From assembly GCA_017607445.1 (NCBI GenBank), contig JAEVHH010000001.1, positions 5,642,001-5,706,000 on the forward strand: a stretch of 64,000 bases of DNA. The letters are read 5' to 3'. A program made the position numbers and the translations under genes. Positions 47,901 to 60,848 of this stretch are shown here, one piece after another (position 1 is the first letter of the stretch; each line of letters starts with the position of its first letter). Under the pieces are notes generated by a model. It had not been told where the DNA came from and did no database searches. It saw nothing but the letters and a program-made list of their open reading frames with translations. The stretch comes from Histoplasma ohiense (taxonomy: Eukaryota; Ascomycota; Eurotiomycetes; Onygenales; Ajellomycetaceae).

Positions 47901-50900
47901 GTCCCGTCACATGGCATATTTATCAATTTCATAAAACATGATCGATTGCCATGCCTTAAAAAAGAAAAAAGCCCGACCCAGTATCGAGATGGGACGGAGC
48001 AGCCACGAGCACTGTAGCTTTACCCTATGGGCTATTATGTATGTATCTTGTGGCGGGAAGGGATCTGAGCCAACAGGGAGATACCGGCGCCAAATATTGA
48101 AGAATGGGAAAGACATAAGGGGTACAAACAATTGATAGCCCTGCCTCTGATTGGTAGGGAATTGTGAGAGGCAGAAAATAATTGAATTGGATGCTGGGTG
48201 CGGGAACAAGGGCTGCAGTGAACAATGTTTTGCATGATACACCGACAAAACAAGCACAAGGGAGTGGAAGGGTGGAGCGGGTGGAATGCAGATTGCCCCC
48301 ATGTCAGAGTCGACTGGTCGATACCAATTTAGGGGCCCATTCCACTGGAATATGTGGTGTAAATTCATGCACAGTCTGAAAAGGGGAAACCCTGAATGAT
48401 TGGCCTGCAGGAATTCTGGACATGAGGCTTGACGGCTCCGTGGTCCCATATGCAACAAACTACCATGTCAGGGTGGCTGTACCAACTTACCGCGATTTCT
48501 GCTCCATTCGGGGCAGGTCCCTCACCTGAGAAGGGCTGTTTTCCCCTTATGACCCCACTCACCGGCAAGTCATTCTTGACCAGTCAGGAATGACTGCTGA
48601 AACAAAGACATCGTTGACCGAGAGTTGTAAGAAAAAGAAAAGAAAATATTGGCCGGAGAAAAAAGTTGAGGCTTGAAAGGAACCGTCCAAGTTAAGTACA
48701 TGGCCCGTGCGCATGATGTGCAACGCTAAGCCTATAATAACATGGCGTTGCTACTAGCATAATATTACTTTCGAAAAATATACTTATGTACGGGAAATAT
48801 TCTCCAATTTGCAGTGTAAGTAATGATATTACGGTAAGATGCTGTATATCGTAACGTTTTCTCATCGTTTAGTGTGAGGCTGAGAGTTGGCCCGCACATG
48901 ACTTGCATCTCAACGACCTTCATTACACCCTGATTGCATTTGCCTGGTTGTGTCCGACATCACCGACACGGTCTACTTCACTTCTTCAGAACGCCCTGAT
49001 TAAAGCCCTTTCAGATACTTCATCAGAGACTCCATCTGTTGCCGTTTTACCCGGAAATTCCCCTCTCTTTGCAGGAAACCCGTAATGCCCACACACCGAA
49101 GCAGCCTGTGAAACGAAAGAAACCAAATAAAAACAAATTCTTTGCAAATCCTGGGGCCGTACTGCTAAAGCCGGATTTTGATACTATTTATATACGATAA
49201 GCCTGCCTAATATTGTGGATGTTATCCTTCAAATACATTAGAACCCCTTTCTTATCAGAGTTACACCTTACCCCTGCTTTTACACCTCGCTTTAGAGAAG
49301 AATGGTAAATCCGGCAGCAAATATTATATCCCTCTACAATACTGACTGGGTGTGTTTACGTTTTCGTTTTCACACTGACTCCCGTGCCACGCTGGTTGTA
49401 GGACAACAGGGGCAGCAGGGTTTTTGGCATGTTACTCGTCGTTGGGAGGTTCTTGATTGAAGCATTGGTTGTTCTCCATGCCATGGCTTCGCCCAGCACT
49501 CGATGCAGTGAGGAGCTATCTATGTTTTACCAAGTGGATAATTTATCCCCCTCCGTTTCTATCTATGAGAAATATGTTCTCTGAGGTACATGTACAAAGG
49601 ATGTCGTTCTTGATTATACGATATGCTTTTCTCTATTGGTCTTCTGATGGAGTTGCTAATCACCTCAAACCTTTCCAAAGTATGCCCCTGGAGTGATAGA
49701 GAGAATTGGAATCAAGTCAGGGCTAGTTGAGCCAACTCACATCGGGAACTTCGCATTGTGATCACTGGATGCGCCTGGCCAATAATGCAGCATTTGATAT
49801 GCCATATACCCGAGACAGCCGGCATATTCCGTTGCCATGAGCATTATCCAAATAATATCTAGGAAATCGAGATGCCTGTGCAAGAATTAGAGGCCAACAA
49901 AAATGCAATTACACTACTGTGTGTATGGCCAGAAATCCTGAGAAATCGCGGATATGCCTGACCTGGAGACCTGAAACTTGACTTTTAACAACGCTCTTAT
50001 GTTACTGTTGTCTCTATGTAAACGAATCCTGCCGAAGCATTTGAATCACGTTTAGCCTGGTTCTCATTTTAATGGGTCACCTCAACATGGGTTGGGAATG
50101 AGAAAATGAATCATGAGTTCGATCCGGTATTTATTTCTTTACTCTGTGGATTATCCCTGGAGATTCCCAGTGTACCAATATCCACACATTTCTTATCTTT
50201 CGCCGTTAAATATTCGACTCAGATGTGTTGGTAAAAACACTGGGATTAGGAGCTCCACGGAAGAATCTATTAGGTATGTTGGTGCTTCCTGGCTGTATAT
50301 GCTTGGTACCAGTATCCACCAGCGGGGTCTCCAACACTCCTTTCGACTTGTTTCGCATGTGACTCCGATCTGGTCTGACGTTCATAAATTCTAGTGGCCG
50401 TTTCAAACCATCGTCTTCCTTAGGTTTTCTTGTCCGTACTACATGAGCTATATAGTGGGATAGTCAGGGTAACCATGTGCCATTCCTGTAATTGGATTCG
50501 ATGGCAGACACCTTTTGTTTCTTGAAAACCTGCAAACAGAGTAGCAATTGGCTACTTTAGAAAAACCCAAAAGCTTCTGAAGTGCGGTTGAGAGCTAACC
50601 TTTATCAACCTAGAGGCACGTAACACCACAGTCTCGCAACTGCCGACCGAGTACTATTGGCAATGAATATCCCCTTGCCAGAGTTCAACGTTTGAATAGT
50701 GAATCACTGATCGCCATCCACTTTTCTTTTCCTTGATCCTCTTCTGCCGCAAACCTGGAGCCTAGAGCTCAGGGTACTTTGAATTGGTGACACTACACAC
50801 AAACCCTGAGATCATCCGTTGGTTTTCTTGAAGTCGATTATAATTTTTGATATCACTTTGCTTGGTGAGGTTGACAGCGTTAGGCTTGCAACTGTCAAGT

Positions 50901-53900
50901 CGACTTGACTTAAGAGCAATGTCTAGATTCCCAGCCATAACATGCCTAGCCTCTGGATTGATTTTGTCCAGGATAAGTCGATTGTATTGCTGTCTGTCGT
51001 CAATTAAACAGTGGCGTTAATACGGGTATGTGGGTCGCCCCTTTCTATCATTCTGTGGGTTTGTCAAACTTGTTTATGCCGCTACCGCAGTAACAGTGTC
51101 TTTTTGACCAACATCCGGCAAGACCACCAACCACGTGAAGTTTGCACCGCCTGCGAACTTGTTACACATTCTAATGGGTTGTCCACATCATTTCTGTTGG
51201 ATCTCCAGTTTAAAAGATTCCAATTTCAGACCAACTCAAGATGCGAGAGGAAACACTTTATCATCCACTATCATGAGCTATGCCTTGGCTCATCGTCAAC
51301 GAACCATTGAGCCCTAGCGTGTCAGTCGCGACTGCTCGGGTGAACCACCCCAGCTCTCAGCCAACGGTGCAATAAATGATATACACAAGCTGGGCCATCC
51401 AACAGCCGGCCTCCCAGAAATCCAACGTTGTGCATGTATAACGCCTGTTTTAAGGTTGGAACCCTTTGTCCGGATAGAAGACCTTCTGTCCCCTTATTTT
51501 GCTACCCTGACCACCTCAACGAGCATGAAACGGGAGCACAATGTGATAACAAGCATGCTTGAGCTCCGAGCAGCAGCCAAACAGAAAGCCTTTGGGAAGT
51601 GCATATGAAAATACTGTGGTTTCTAGATATCTGGCTCGCTCCAGAACGCTGCCCAACCATTTTTATCATGGATGAGACATTTCCGTATTTCTTTGCCGCC
51701 AAATTTAGCCCAATATCAACTTTGGTTACCGGGCGAAGTATCCGTTGATACTGAACTAACGCCGTAACTTCTACATTTCTAATGTTTTGGTATCGGCATT
51801 TGCTAATAGAGGTAATCATATGTCCGATGAATGGAGAAGTATAGGAATCGTTGTTAACTCCTTGTTAGATGCGTTGCTACGTTTATTGATCGTCCCCACG
51901 GGGAATCGAATCGCCAAAATCCTGGATTGGAAACTAATCAAGCTCGAGGCGATCTAAAAGTGTACGACTTCATCCAACCCCTACCCGTAAAAAAAGAAAG
52001 AAAAATTCTTGTTAAAAAATAACAAGCCAAGGGGGCTCGCAAAATAAAAATAATAAAGTACAAATAGATGGGTACACAGGAAGATACCACGAACTGCTCT
52101 CATCCCCAAACAAGGGATAGCCGTAGATTATTCTTCACACTTCCATTTTCTTGGAGTGTCGAATCGCCTGTTATTACCATTCATGAATCTGCCGATCATA
52201 TGACACAGAGCAGAAGGATTGCCGAAGAAAAGTTAAACAAATGAAAATGTCGATTTAAAAACCGTTTTGGTATTTAGCTGGGAATAAAATAGAAATATTA
52301 AAATACAGGGTCATGCCTTTCTCCACAGCGAAAATCAAATCGCCCACGCACGCGCATACTCAGGAACCCAAAAGGTTGGTGATTTGAAGCTGGACTCCTT
52401 CAGGCCTCCCAGACTCAGCCCTTGACCTGTCCTCCCCTCCCACCCCTCCCAAACAGTTTCAGCAATCGATCCATCGAAACCCCCACCTTGAGCCCTTTTA
52501 AGTTTTGACCTCGACTGGGTTCTAGTCGATCCTGTAGATCACCTGGCAGTTAACAGGCCAGTAGGTTAACGATCTTCGAGCGCCTCTTACCTCATACTCT
52601 ATCCTACCTTTGCAACTCAGCACGTTCTCCTCAATAAATTGGAATCCCGCCCTTTGGCTGAGGGCGTCCTCTATTTGAGATCTGAGCGGGTTTGGCCTCG
52701 GCGGACGAATACTAATAAAGGAAGAGGCCCGAAAGGAAACGAGACGAAATGAATGGAGCAAAATTATGGTAATTACCCTGGTTGGGATAAGGGCAAGGCA
52801 CAATGAAAGACAAAGCTAGGCTAACTCACTCACTAGCTAACTGGCGGTGGCTGGCGCTAGGACTGACGGACTGCCCGATCCTATGCAGTCAATCCGTGAT
52901 TGATACAAGCAAGCAAATTCTTCGTTTCCTGCTTTTGGCTAGACAAGAGTGGAGAATAGCTTGAAAACCAGTCGCTCCGTCTTCTAGTCATCTTTCTGTG
53001 TCATTTTCTTTGTCTCCCATATTTACTCCTGAGGTACTAGGCGGAAGGGGCAGTATCCGCACTGACGACGAAAGACATGGATGTACAGGTACAGGACATG
53101 TAGGTGTCTGCACCGAATACCGGCACGGAACCTGGAGCTAATTATCGGAATTACTTCATCTCACATATTCGAGAAAAATAAGAACGGAACCAAAGATCGG
53201 TTCAGTTACGTACCTACATAGATCCCGAATGAAAATACCTAGGTAGGTATAGACTCCGCGATGTACAGTACCCCCTTCCCCAGGAGCCTCGGTGGTCAGG
53301 GCTTTGGTGGCTCCCGCTAACTCCTCCTCCCGCATTTACTCATCAATCATAATGGCTTATCATAGGAGGGTGGTGATGCTAAAATGGTATGCGGCTGTTT
53401 ATCGCAAAGAAGGGGATTTTCTCAGCTTCTTCCATGCCGTCGTTGGTCAAGAGATTGACTAGTCCCGGGGCTTCCGAATGGATGGGAGGTAGGGTCCGGA
53501 ATCCAACATTTTGTGGATTTTCATGAGAGGGAGAAGGAAACCAAAGATTACGTGGTAGGAAAAGAAAAAGGAAAAGGGTGATCTGCTGAAATCGACGAAA
53601 TTGATGTGAAGCTGTACATGCACGGTATATGGACTGTACAGTACATTGTGCCTGGGAACAAGAACAGCGGTGACCTTGAGTTAGATGCAAAAAGCCAGGG
53701 ATTGGGTCTCGGGTTGTCCCTTGCCCACGTCACTGGGAATCCGCTAATCTAACCGCAAACTGCGCCCTCCATCCATCTATCCAAGTTCCAAGCAAGGTAT
53801 TTCGTACGTAGACACCGCATTTCCGCCCGCTTTGCAAAAAGAAAATAGGTCAAGGTTTGTACCGAGGTAAGTTTTATTAGGTACCTGGGCAGGCGCATGG

Positions 53901-56451
53901 GTGGTTTTGTTTTATTTCAACTCGAGTGTATATTTGTACATATCGACCATACGTACCAGTTATGAACTTCGAGAACCAAGATAGCAAATCATCAGACCCT
54001 CGAAGACGAGTGATAATCGAAGACGTGAAATCAAATCAAAAGTGCCCCAGACACCGTACGTTTGTGGGTAGATGTCCGATCTCGTGCATAGATTTAAGAG
54101 ACGAATGTTCTTTAAAACTCTCCGCCCCCAGAACCTAACAAACATTGCTTAAATTCGGGATTCGGTTTCATCTTGATGCCAGGGCGGCGGCGGCGCCCGG
54201 ATGACATATACAGTGACTCTCCCAGTTTGTTATTTTCTTGGAGTGTTGGCGCAAAGGCGATGCCGGCTTGCTTTTGTTAGTTGGCTGTCCTCTCTGCCGG
54301 ATGTCGGGGGCGGGCTGTGAAGTCATGTCGTGGTGTGCCCGCCAATGTAACTGTATGGAGATATTGCAATGTACGGGTGCGCGTATAGAACTAGTCAGCC
54401 CTTCTTCTTGGGTGTTCTTTTCTTTTTCTGATATATGCATGTACCATGTAAACTAACTGTCCATCCTAACGCGCGCGCCTCGCCGGGTTTTGACAAAAGG
54501 AATATTTTGACAGGGATATGTGTCATTCATTTGCCGTCGGTTTGGCCTACAGCCTGAGCAGCGAGTGAGTGTTATAATGGACCCTTTCGAGTGAGTTGAT
54601 GAACAAAAGCTGGAGAATGAGGTAAACAGAACACAGAATCATTTGCAATTCTTCAGGTTCCACATTTGCTGTTTGCCTCCAGAGATCCCACTTTGCATGC
54701 GTCTGCTATTTACCAAGATTTGCTATTCTCAAACAAACCCACGTCCGCATTCTTGTTTCTTTGTTGGTTGGGTTCTATTACTGAGATGAGATAAGGCGAG
54801 GGCTTTATAAGGTAAATAATATTTCTGAATTGACGGAAGCAGATAAAGTACTTTCCGTCCCCACTCAGCCGTAATATCGCAAATATAGGTGTCCATCGCA
54901 GAGTAAGATTGATATCCGTGGGTATACAGGAAAATAAGCATAAAAGAGCAAAAAGAACAAGCAATAAAGAGGATATATGAGCCCTGAGCAGGATAAAATG
55001 AGGCCATAGCTGGATAACAGCAGCAAACAAATATACCGTAAAAACTGTCAAGTGCGTGGTGCTGATAGAGGGGTTTGTCTGTATGATACGTTGGGGGAAA
55101 CAAAATGGGATATCACACGAAAGGAGAAAGCTCGAAGAATGAGGCAGATATGACAGAAGATACTTCAAAATCCTGAAAACGCCAACATCGAGAAATAGAT
55201 ACGTGAGATAGAATAACCAGTAGAAGAGTTGAGGATTGAAGTGAGAACGCAAAAACGAAAAGAAGGTGCAAAGACTAGCCGTAAAGCATGGACGACATTT
55301 AGCAGATTCTTCTCCTCCCTTTTTTTTCTTTTTTTAATTGTTGTTGTTGCGGGCAATTTTCACTATCCCCCGGGTCATTCGCAAAGAGTGCTGGGTCAAC
55401 AGGAGAGGCAATCAGAAGGGTCACCAACTTGTTATAGACTCAAACGGTAATGCAGCCGATGCAATGTGATGTGTCTGTTGGCGGGATGTTGTGAGACTTT
55501 GAAGAGCGCGTGTTATTACAGCCCTTTGTTGTTCCCCCAGCGGTGGAAGGGGAAAAATAAGAGCATTCATAGGCTGGAAATACCGTGCTTGTTAATAATA
55601 ATGAAATATATGGGACCCGAGAGTATGATACTTGGCTGGCTGTTCTGCGCGCCTAGATGCATGTGTGCATTGGGCGTTCCTCTATCTGCTGGCCAACAGA
55701 ACCCGGCTACCCAGTGGCCTGGACCAAGTAAATTGGCATTGCAATGTATCTGTGTTTGTTTATGATGGGGAGAGGAGAAGAGATGGAGGAAGCGGCGAAG
55801 CATATTTGAGGTAGCGCGTTGGTTGGGGGCGCAAAAAGCAAATATGCAGAAATGTCCGAAAGGAATGCGGAAGAAGAATCGAACGAAGAAATGGAGAAAG
55901 ATGGGTCGCAAACATTATTTGCTTGTTGCCGATGATTGCTGCAAGGAGATAAATCCGGGTAGATAGGGCGAAAGGGGCTCACACATATTCGTAACACCTT
56001 GAGATGTATGGGACCTTGACTAAATGACGTGGTCGGGGCGGTAGCAGCAGGAACTCTTGTCATTTCATGTGGTATTTGAATTTTGCAAGCGGGAATATAT
56101 GAAAAGAGCAAACACGATGCGCTAAAGGCAACAGCAACAGCAACGGCACCAAAAGGATGAGAAACCACCCTATCCCCTATCGGATCCGTGGGGAGGAAGG
56201 GGTTAGACGAGGGTTCTAATCCTGGGTGATAAAGCGCGCTAACTCTGGGGTCGTATGAACAGAGGGAGAAATTAGGACAACCAAATAGACACATTATGTT
56301 GTGGCCATCTACATATTTTCAAAGAATCAATCGAAGTAACCGTAAATGCATTCATTCAACAATCATCACAGAGTATACTTGGGGAAAATTTTCTTTACCG
56401 AAACCATATCAATTTGAAAACACCACATTAGCCGGAAATAGATCAGTTAAA
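44977..56451. other. 11.5 kb region without a supported gene
   Basis: The left part is probably the long 5' leader and promoter of the VIB-1-type regulator, including its missing first exon(s). Beyond about 47 kb the sequence has intermediate base composition, many short frames on both strands and no recognisable protein domain, splice-consistent model, tRNA or intact repeat. Decamers TGTACAGTAC occur at 53262-53271 and 53635-53644. A non-coding RNA or a decayed transposon cannot be excluded. Confidence 0.5.
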
Positions 56452-57500
56452 TTACGTAGTCTTCTTCGCAAACTCCACACGTAAGATCAGATGCCGATAA
56501 CCAACTACATATCGCATTAGCAGAGGAATTATCCGTTTGGTAATACACAGCAGATAAAACTTACAGCCGTCCATTTTCTCGCATGCGCGAGCGGCATCAC
56601 TTCTATCTTGGAATGAAATGAAGGCGAAGCCTTTCGCCATATTAGTTTCCCGATCCTTTGCCAGAAAGACTCTTGTGACGCGACCGAATCTTTCAAACAT
56701 GTCCCGAATTTCTTGTTCTTCGGCCAGCTCGCTCACCTTCGCAAAGTCAGCCTACAATAACAGGGAAATGTTGCTCTTTGCATGAACTTACGTTTGTAAC
56801 GCGAAGAGTTGCCAGATCGTCCCGCTCATATTTTCCGCCCATGCGCTCTCCAGCTGAAGCACCACCTTTGCGTAGATGGGGCGGCACGTAACTGCTGCCA
56901 CCAGCACCCAGGGCGCCAGTTGGCCGCTCTTCACCCACATCGTCGCCGGTGCCCGCACCAGATTCTTCAACTGGCGCCATCGTATCCTTGAACGGACATC
57001 TGGCAGTGAAATGCTCCCCGGAACAAATTCGGCACTTGACTTTCTTGTCCTTTAGTTGGTCCTTGATGCTTCCCTTCTCAGGGCCTGCTTTCTCTGCTTC
57101 TTTCGCTTGTGCTTTCCAGTTTACACTAGGTCTGAAGATAATATTTTCACCAACGGAGGTAGTATCGAACGAGGGACCAGCCGGATGGCCCTTTTCAAGC
57201 CCAAACTTTGGCCATCCTCGCCGTTCTGCGACTCTGGGGTTCACGTGTTCCTTGACCACAGTTGTTCGAATTCGGCGGCTGGTTTTTACTTTCTTGCCGT
57301 CGTCGTTAAATCGATAAGAAATAACAGTCTTGGTACCGTCTTTATTAGTGATTACTTGTTGGGGTGGGAGGGATTGAGCTTCGTCGAACTCCTCGTCGTC
57401 CGCCCAGTCAGCACGACTGTAGTTTGTTAGTTGAGGATTTTTTTGACCGCTAGGGATAAGAAAAATATCAAGAAAAAACGTACTTAGCAAGTTTCGACAT
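56452..57500 (-). CDS. TIF35: Translation initiation factor eIF3 subunit g (TIF35)
   Basis: RNA-binding subunit of eIF3, acting in scanning and reinitiation on the 40S ribosome. Four exons, complement(56452-56504, 56565-56751, 56792-57416, 57484-57500), give 293 residues, normal for eIF3g. The first exon is 17 nt (MSKLA). It is followed by [20 protein letters not shown] and [20 protein letters not shown], the conserved eIF3g N-terminal domain. A CCHC zinc knuckle, [15 protein letters not shown], begins near residue 131. [12 protein letters not shown] follows. The C-terminal RRM begins at TLRVTNADF, continues with [20 protein letters not shown] (RNP2 side) and KGFAFISF (RNP1), and closes with [20 protein letters not shown], which is complete only after splicing the last intron. 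All introns are GT-AG with strong donors. Confidence 0.97.
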
Positions 57501-59605
57501 GGTTAAAGAGTCTGTTACTATGTAGGAAGTAGCTCCGGTTTGCTTGTTTGGAGCTGCGATTGTCCTGATTTTAATGTGCAATTATCCAGAACTCATAGTA
57601 ATGGGTGGATCCCGGATCTATGTCGGCCCGGAGGATAGTGATGCTACACTAACTGTATTTGGACGGTTTGCCCTAAAATCATGTGATATCAGAAATTCCA
57701 ACTGGAAGGATTTTTCTCAGACATGGCTCTCAATCTTGTAAATGACCGATTACTGTGTATTGATCGCCTTTCCTCTGATATTAGAGAGCACAAATCAGGT
57801 AGCCAATCATCTGGTAAAACCTGGAAACAAATAGACACTGGATTGTATTGATATCCGGTCCCTCCTATGCTCAGTTTGGCATCCGATATTTTCACCTTTA
57901 TCACTGCTAGTGATAGTCAAGACTGTTGATGGATTTTTTGCCTCGTCTGAGAAATGAGATGAGTTGCAAATTATCAATTGGGCCCGGCATACATTCTCAT
58001 AATATTAAACCTCCCCTTTGACCCCAATATAACAAGGAACAAAAGGCGATTTATGCCTCCAGACCATGAAAGCGCCCGGGAGAAACAGTCCATCTACTCT
58101 CGTTTTCTTCAATGGGAAATTATTGAAGAAAATGTCGCGTCATTTTTGAGACTCCAATCTCATTCAGCGAAGGAAATACAGTATATTTTGACGGGAGACC
58201 CGTCAAACATCCCACAGTCGATTGAGAATTGTACTGTTTATATCCTGACATGTACAGTACAATCGCCTCAGATGTTTTATCATTATCATTTCCAATGATG
58301 AAATCCTACCCCCTGTTTTAATTACGGATATGATGGCTCATATTCCCACTCCAAATCTCTATCCTGCCAGCAGCCTTGACTCTATCTACATCCCTTGTCA
58401 GCCTGGTTCATTCTTTTACAGCAATATACTGGCCGCAGTATTAATATGCCTCTGAGAGTCATTTTTTTGGAGCTTATAGCGCCATCGAAAGCTTGATAAT
58501 TATCTACAATGCAGGTTCATGAATAGACATACTTCTATTGCCAAAACATTATCATCGATGAGAGATTGTATTCTCCCAAACTTCCTCCCACGAACAGCAC
58601 TATTTTGCACTATCAATCCAAAGAAGCTCCAGTAGCTTGAAAAGGCCTCAAGATATAAAAGAAGGAAAACAGGAAAAGAAAAAAAAAACAAAAAAAGAAA
58701 AAAAAGCTAACTACGGTACAAAATTATAATTCTCCCAGATTTTCGCCTCAATTGTGTTCACATCGCTAGGCCTAATTTCCTTACCTCCAGCGTCTTAGCA
58801 GGGTTCATGTGAAACTTTTCATTCAATTACTGGGAGCTGAGAGAGACATACTATTTGACCTTACGGCTTCGTTTTTCCCTTAAGTTTATCGAACGCTCAT
58901 ATGGACAACATATGATACTAAATAAGCTGGCCTGACAGATGTTTGAAACTGCCAGGCCACTGACAGTTCTAAAGCACTCCCACTTATTTTGCGTCAAATG
59001 TGTTTAACGACAAATTAAAAATTGCATCCTATTATCTACATCAGGTCCGCATCAGAGGCTTGTGAAAGGCAGATTATTAAATTTTCCAGGTCCAAGAAAG
59101 CTATACTAATGTACGAAACGCCCGTTTCTTGTCCTGATATACATTAGTATATTGTGGCCAATATGTGGGGAGTGGATCTTGAGCTCTTTTACTGCCCAGG
59201 GGCTGTCGGAGACGTCCCTACTAGAGGCGTCGAGAGGCCATGATATAGTTGTTCGATGGATAATGGTGTGGGCTACGGTGGCAACCCACATAATGTGCAA
59301 ATACCTTCGGTTGCGGCGTTCATCTGGATTCTGGCGCACGACGACCTCATCTCCCAGAAGTACCACAATGAAGACGGCTGAGGAGAGGGTTTCTGTATGT
59401 ATGTATGGAGTTTGCAGGCCCAGTTGCTGAGTAGCTTTATCATGTTATCAGATCAATGCTCCTCGGAACGAAGTTGCAATTGAAAACCGATCGACGAAAT
59501 AATTCCAGTACAAGCTTTGATGAATAAGAAGGAACCACATGGCCCGTTTGATCCCATGCTCGCGCTCGCGCACAACCACCCACATCGAATGGGATCATTG
59601 CTCAA
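57501..59605. other. Intergenic region, no supported gene
   Basis: The eIF3g upstream region is followed by AT-rich DNA with a purine tract at 58670-58710 and a decamer TGTACAGTAC at 58251-58260. Short frames lack domain or splice support. The minus frame 59106-59366 (NPDERRNRRYLHIMWVA) may be an eroded piece of the locus to its right. Confidence 0.5.
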
Positions 59606-60300
59606 TACAATGCCTTTTCATTGAATGAATTAGGCAGATTGCAGCTGATAGCGCGGCTACCAGCCTCACCACTGACACAATGGCAAATGTAACCGTGGCC
59701 GCCATATACCAGCGCCAGCTGAGCACATGAATTCAAGCAAGTTTCCGGTATCATTGGTATACCATTTTTCCCGTCTATCGCATAGTCTCCTGTCATTCGA
59801 AACGCGTCTATAACAGGCGGAGAGGTCTAATTCACAGGAACTTCTAGTACTTACTGCATTGTTTGGCCGTGCTAAAAATCCAATATAAAACATGGGCGGG
59901 AATGAATCAAAGACAACAGGAGGCCATATCATATAATATCTAGAGTCCCAACCTGGCAGAAACGCAAGGACCATTGATATTGCGCAGCCAATCCTTGCTC
60001 GCTTCTCTACACTTGATGTTAACTTGCTCATTGATAGCCGCGGCGTTGGGATCGTTGATCGAGCAGGTTCTTGACACCCACCAAACATCTTCAAGCGTTT
60101 GACCTGTTCATTTGTATCTCTTGAAGTTTTTTCGACGATGAGCCTCGCGAATGCAGAGCTGTATCAATCTCCATACGACTTTTCCCAAAACTCTTCCAAC
60201 GAGCGGTATATTTGTCAAAATGCTGCGTCCAGGTCTGAAGGAAATATGAGATTGATGTTTCTGTATCCTCAATTGTGTTGACAGTTTTCTGTCTGTCCAT
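59606..60300 (-). pseudogene. Possible decayed or unresolved multi-exon gene
   Basis: Three coding-like blocks lie in order on the minus strand. The first starts at an ATG at 60300 (ETSISYFLQTWTQHFDKY, then SFGKSRMEIDTALHSRG). The second is around 60050-59855 (SVEKRARIGCAISMVLAFLP, PPVVFDSFPPMFYIGFLARP, with a possible membrane segment). The third is below 59800 (FRMTGDYAIDGKNGIPMIPE). Splice-like signals exist (GTAAGT near 59854) but the phases do not join, so the locus may be frameshifted or wrongly read. Family not recognised. Confidence 0.3.
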
Positions 60301-60521
60301 TATAGCTCGGAAATACCGTTACCATTGGGATAATTAGTGTGAGACCACTATCAGTTATAAGAGCGATGCAAAGCTGGACGATTGAGGCTAGGCAGGAATT
60401 TAATCGAAAAGCTCCTCCCTGAAGTGGGTTTAAGAAGTTAGTGCTTCATAACTCTTAAAAATGCGAAATCTTATCACAGTGAGGACACCGCACGAAAGCC
60501 AAATCGACTCCTTGCAAAGTC

Positions 60522-60848
60522 TTGATCTACCCGTTGCCTAGACCAGGATGTGAGGAAGAGATCAGATCTAGATTAAAACACCACTCCTGCTTGGATGCGT
60601 GCCGCGGAATGGGAAATCTTGATGCCATTCGACCCTACCAACCCAAAGCCGTAGCGTTTCTCAAACGTATCGGTGCCAGAGTATTTGGCAACGACATAAA
60701 TCATTTGGAGGCTATGAAGCTTGTCTACAATGAAGGTGTGGGGCCATTTTTGCTTGCATTCTCTCGTGTTAAATCATATTACAGCCGCTATCAAAATCTT
60801 GGCAGCGGTGCAATTAGGCGCACACTAAGTGAGATGATCGGCGGCTAA
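60522..60848 (+). CDS. Unidentified exon-like open frame
   Basis: Open for 108 codons to a TAA, with coding-like composition (YQPKAVAFLKRIGARVFGND, then INHLEAMKLVYNEGVGPFLL). It has no ATG at its left end; the first Met is internal. It could be the last exon of a gene whose other exons I did not find, or a relic divergent from the locus at 59.6-60.3 kb. No family recognised. Confidence 0.3.
   Translation: MIYPLPRPGCEEEIRSRLKHHSCLDACRGMGNLDAIRPYQPKAVAFLKRIGARVFGNDINHLEAMKLVYNEGVGPFLLAFSRVKSYYSRYQNLGSGAIRRTLSEMIGG

Noticed and set aside
51502..51819. 105-codon minus-strand frame with a mildly protein-like middle part
   Set aside because: No family resemblance, no flanking exons, and the C-terminal third is compositionally random.
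51850..51960. Possible tRNA on the minus strand (TTCGATT loop-like sequence)
   Set aside because: The putative T-stem does not pair (GGCGA against CCCCG) and no D-arm or anticodon arm can be formed.
55707..56294. 195-codon minus-strand frame left of TIF35
   Set aside because: It is Ser/Pro/Phe-rich with no domain, no convincing ATG context and no splice extension. Simple chance openness is more likely.
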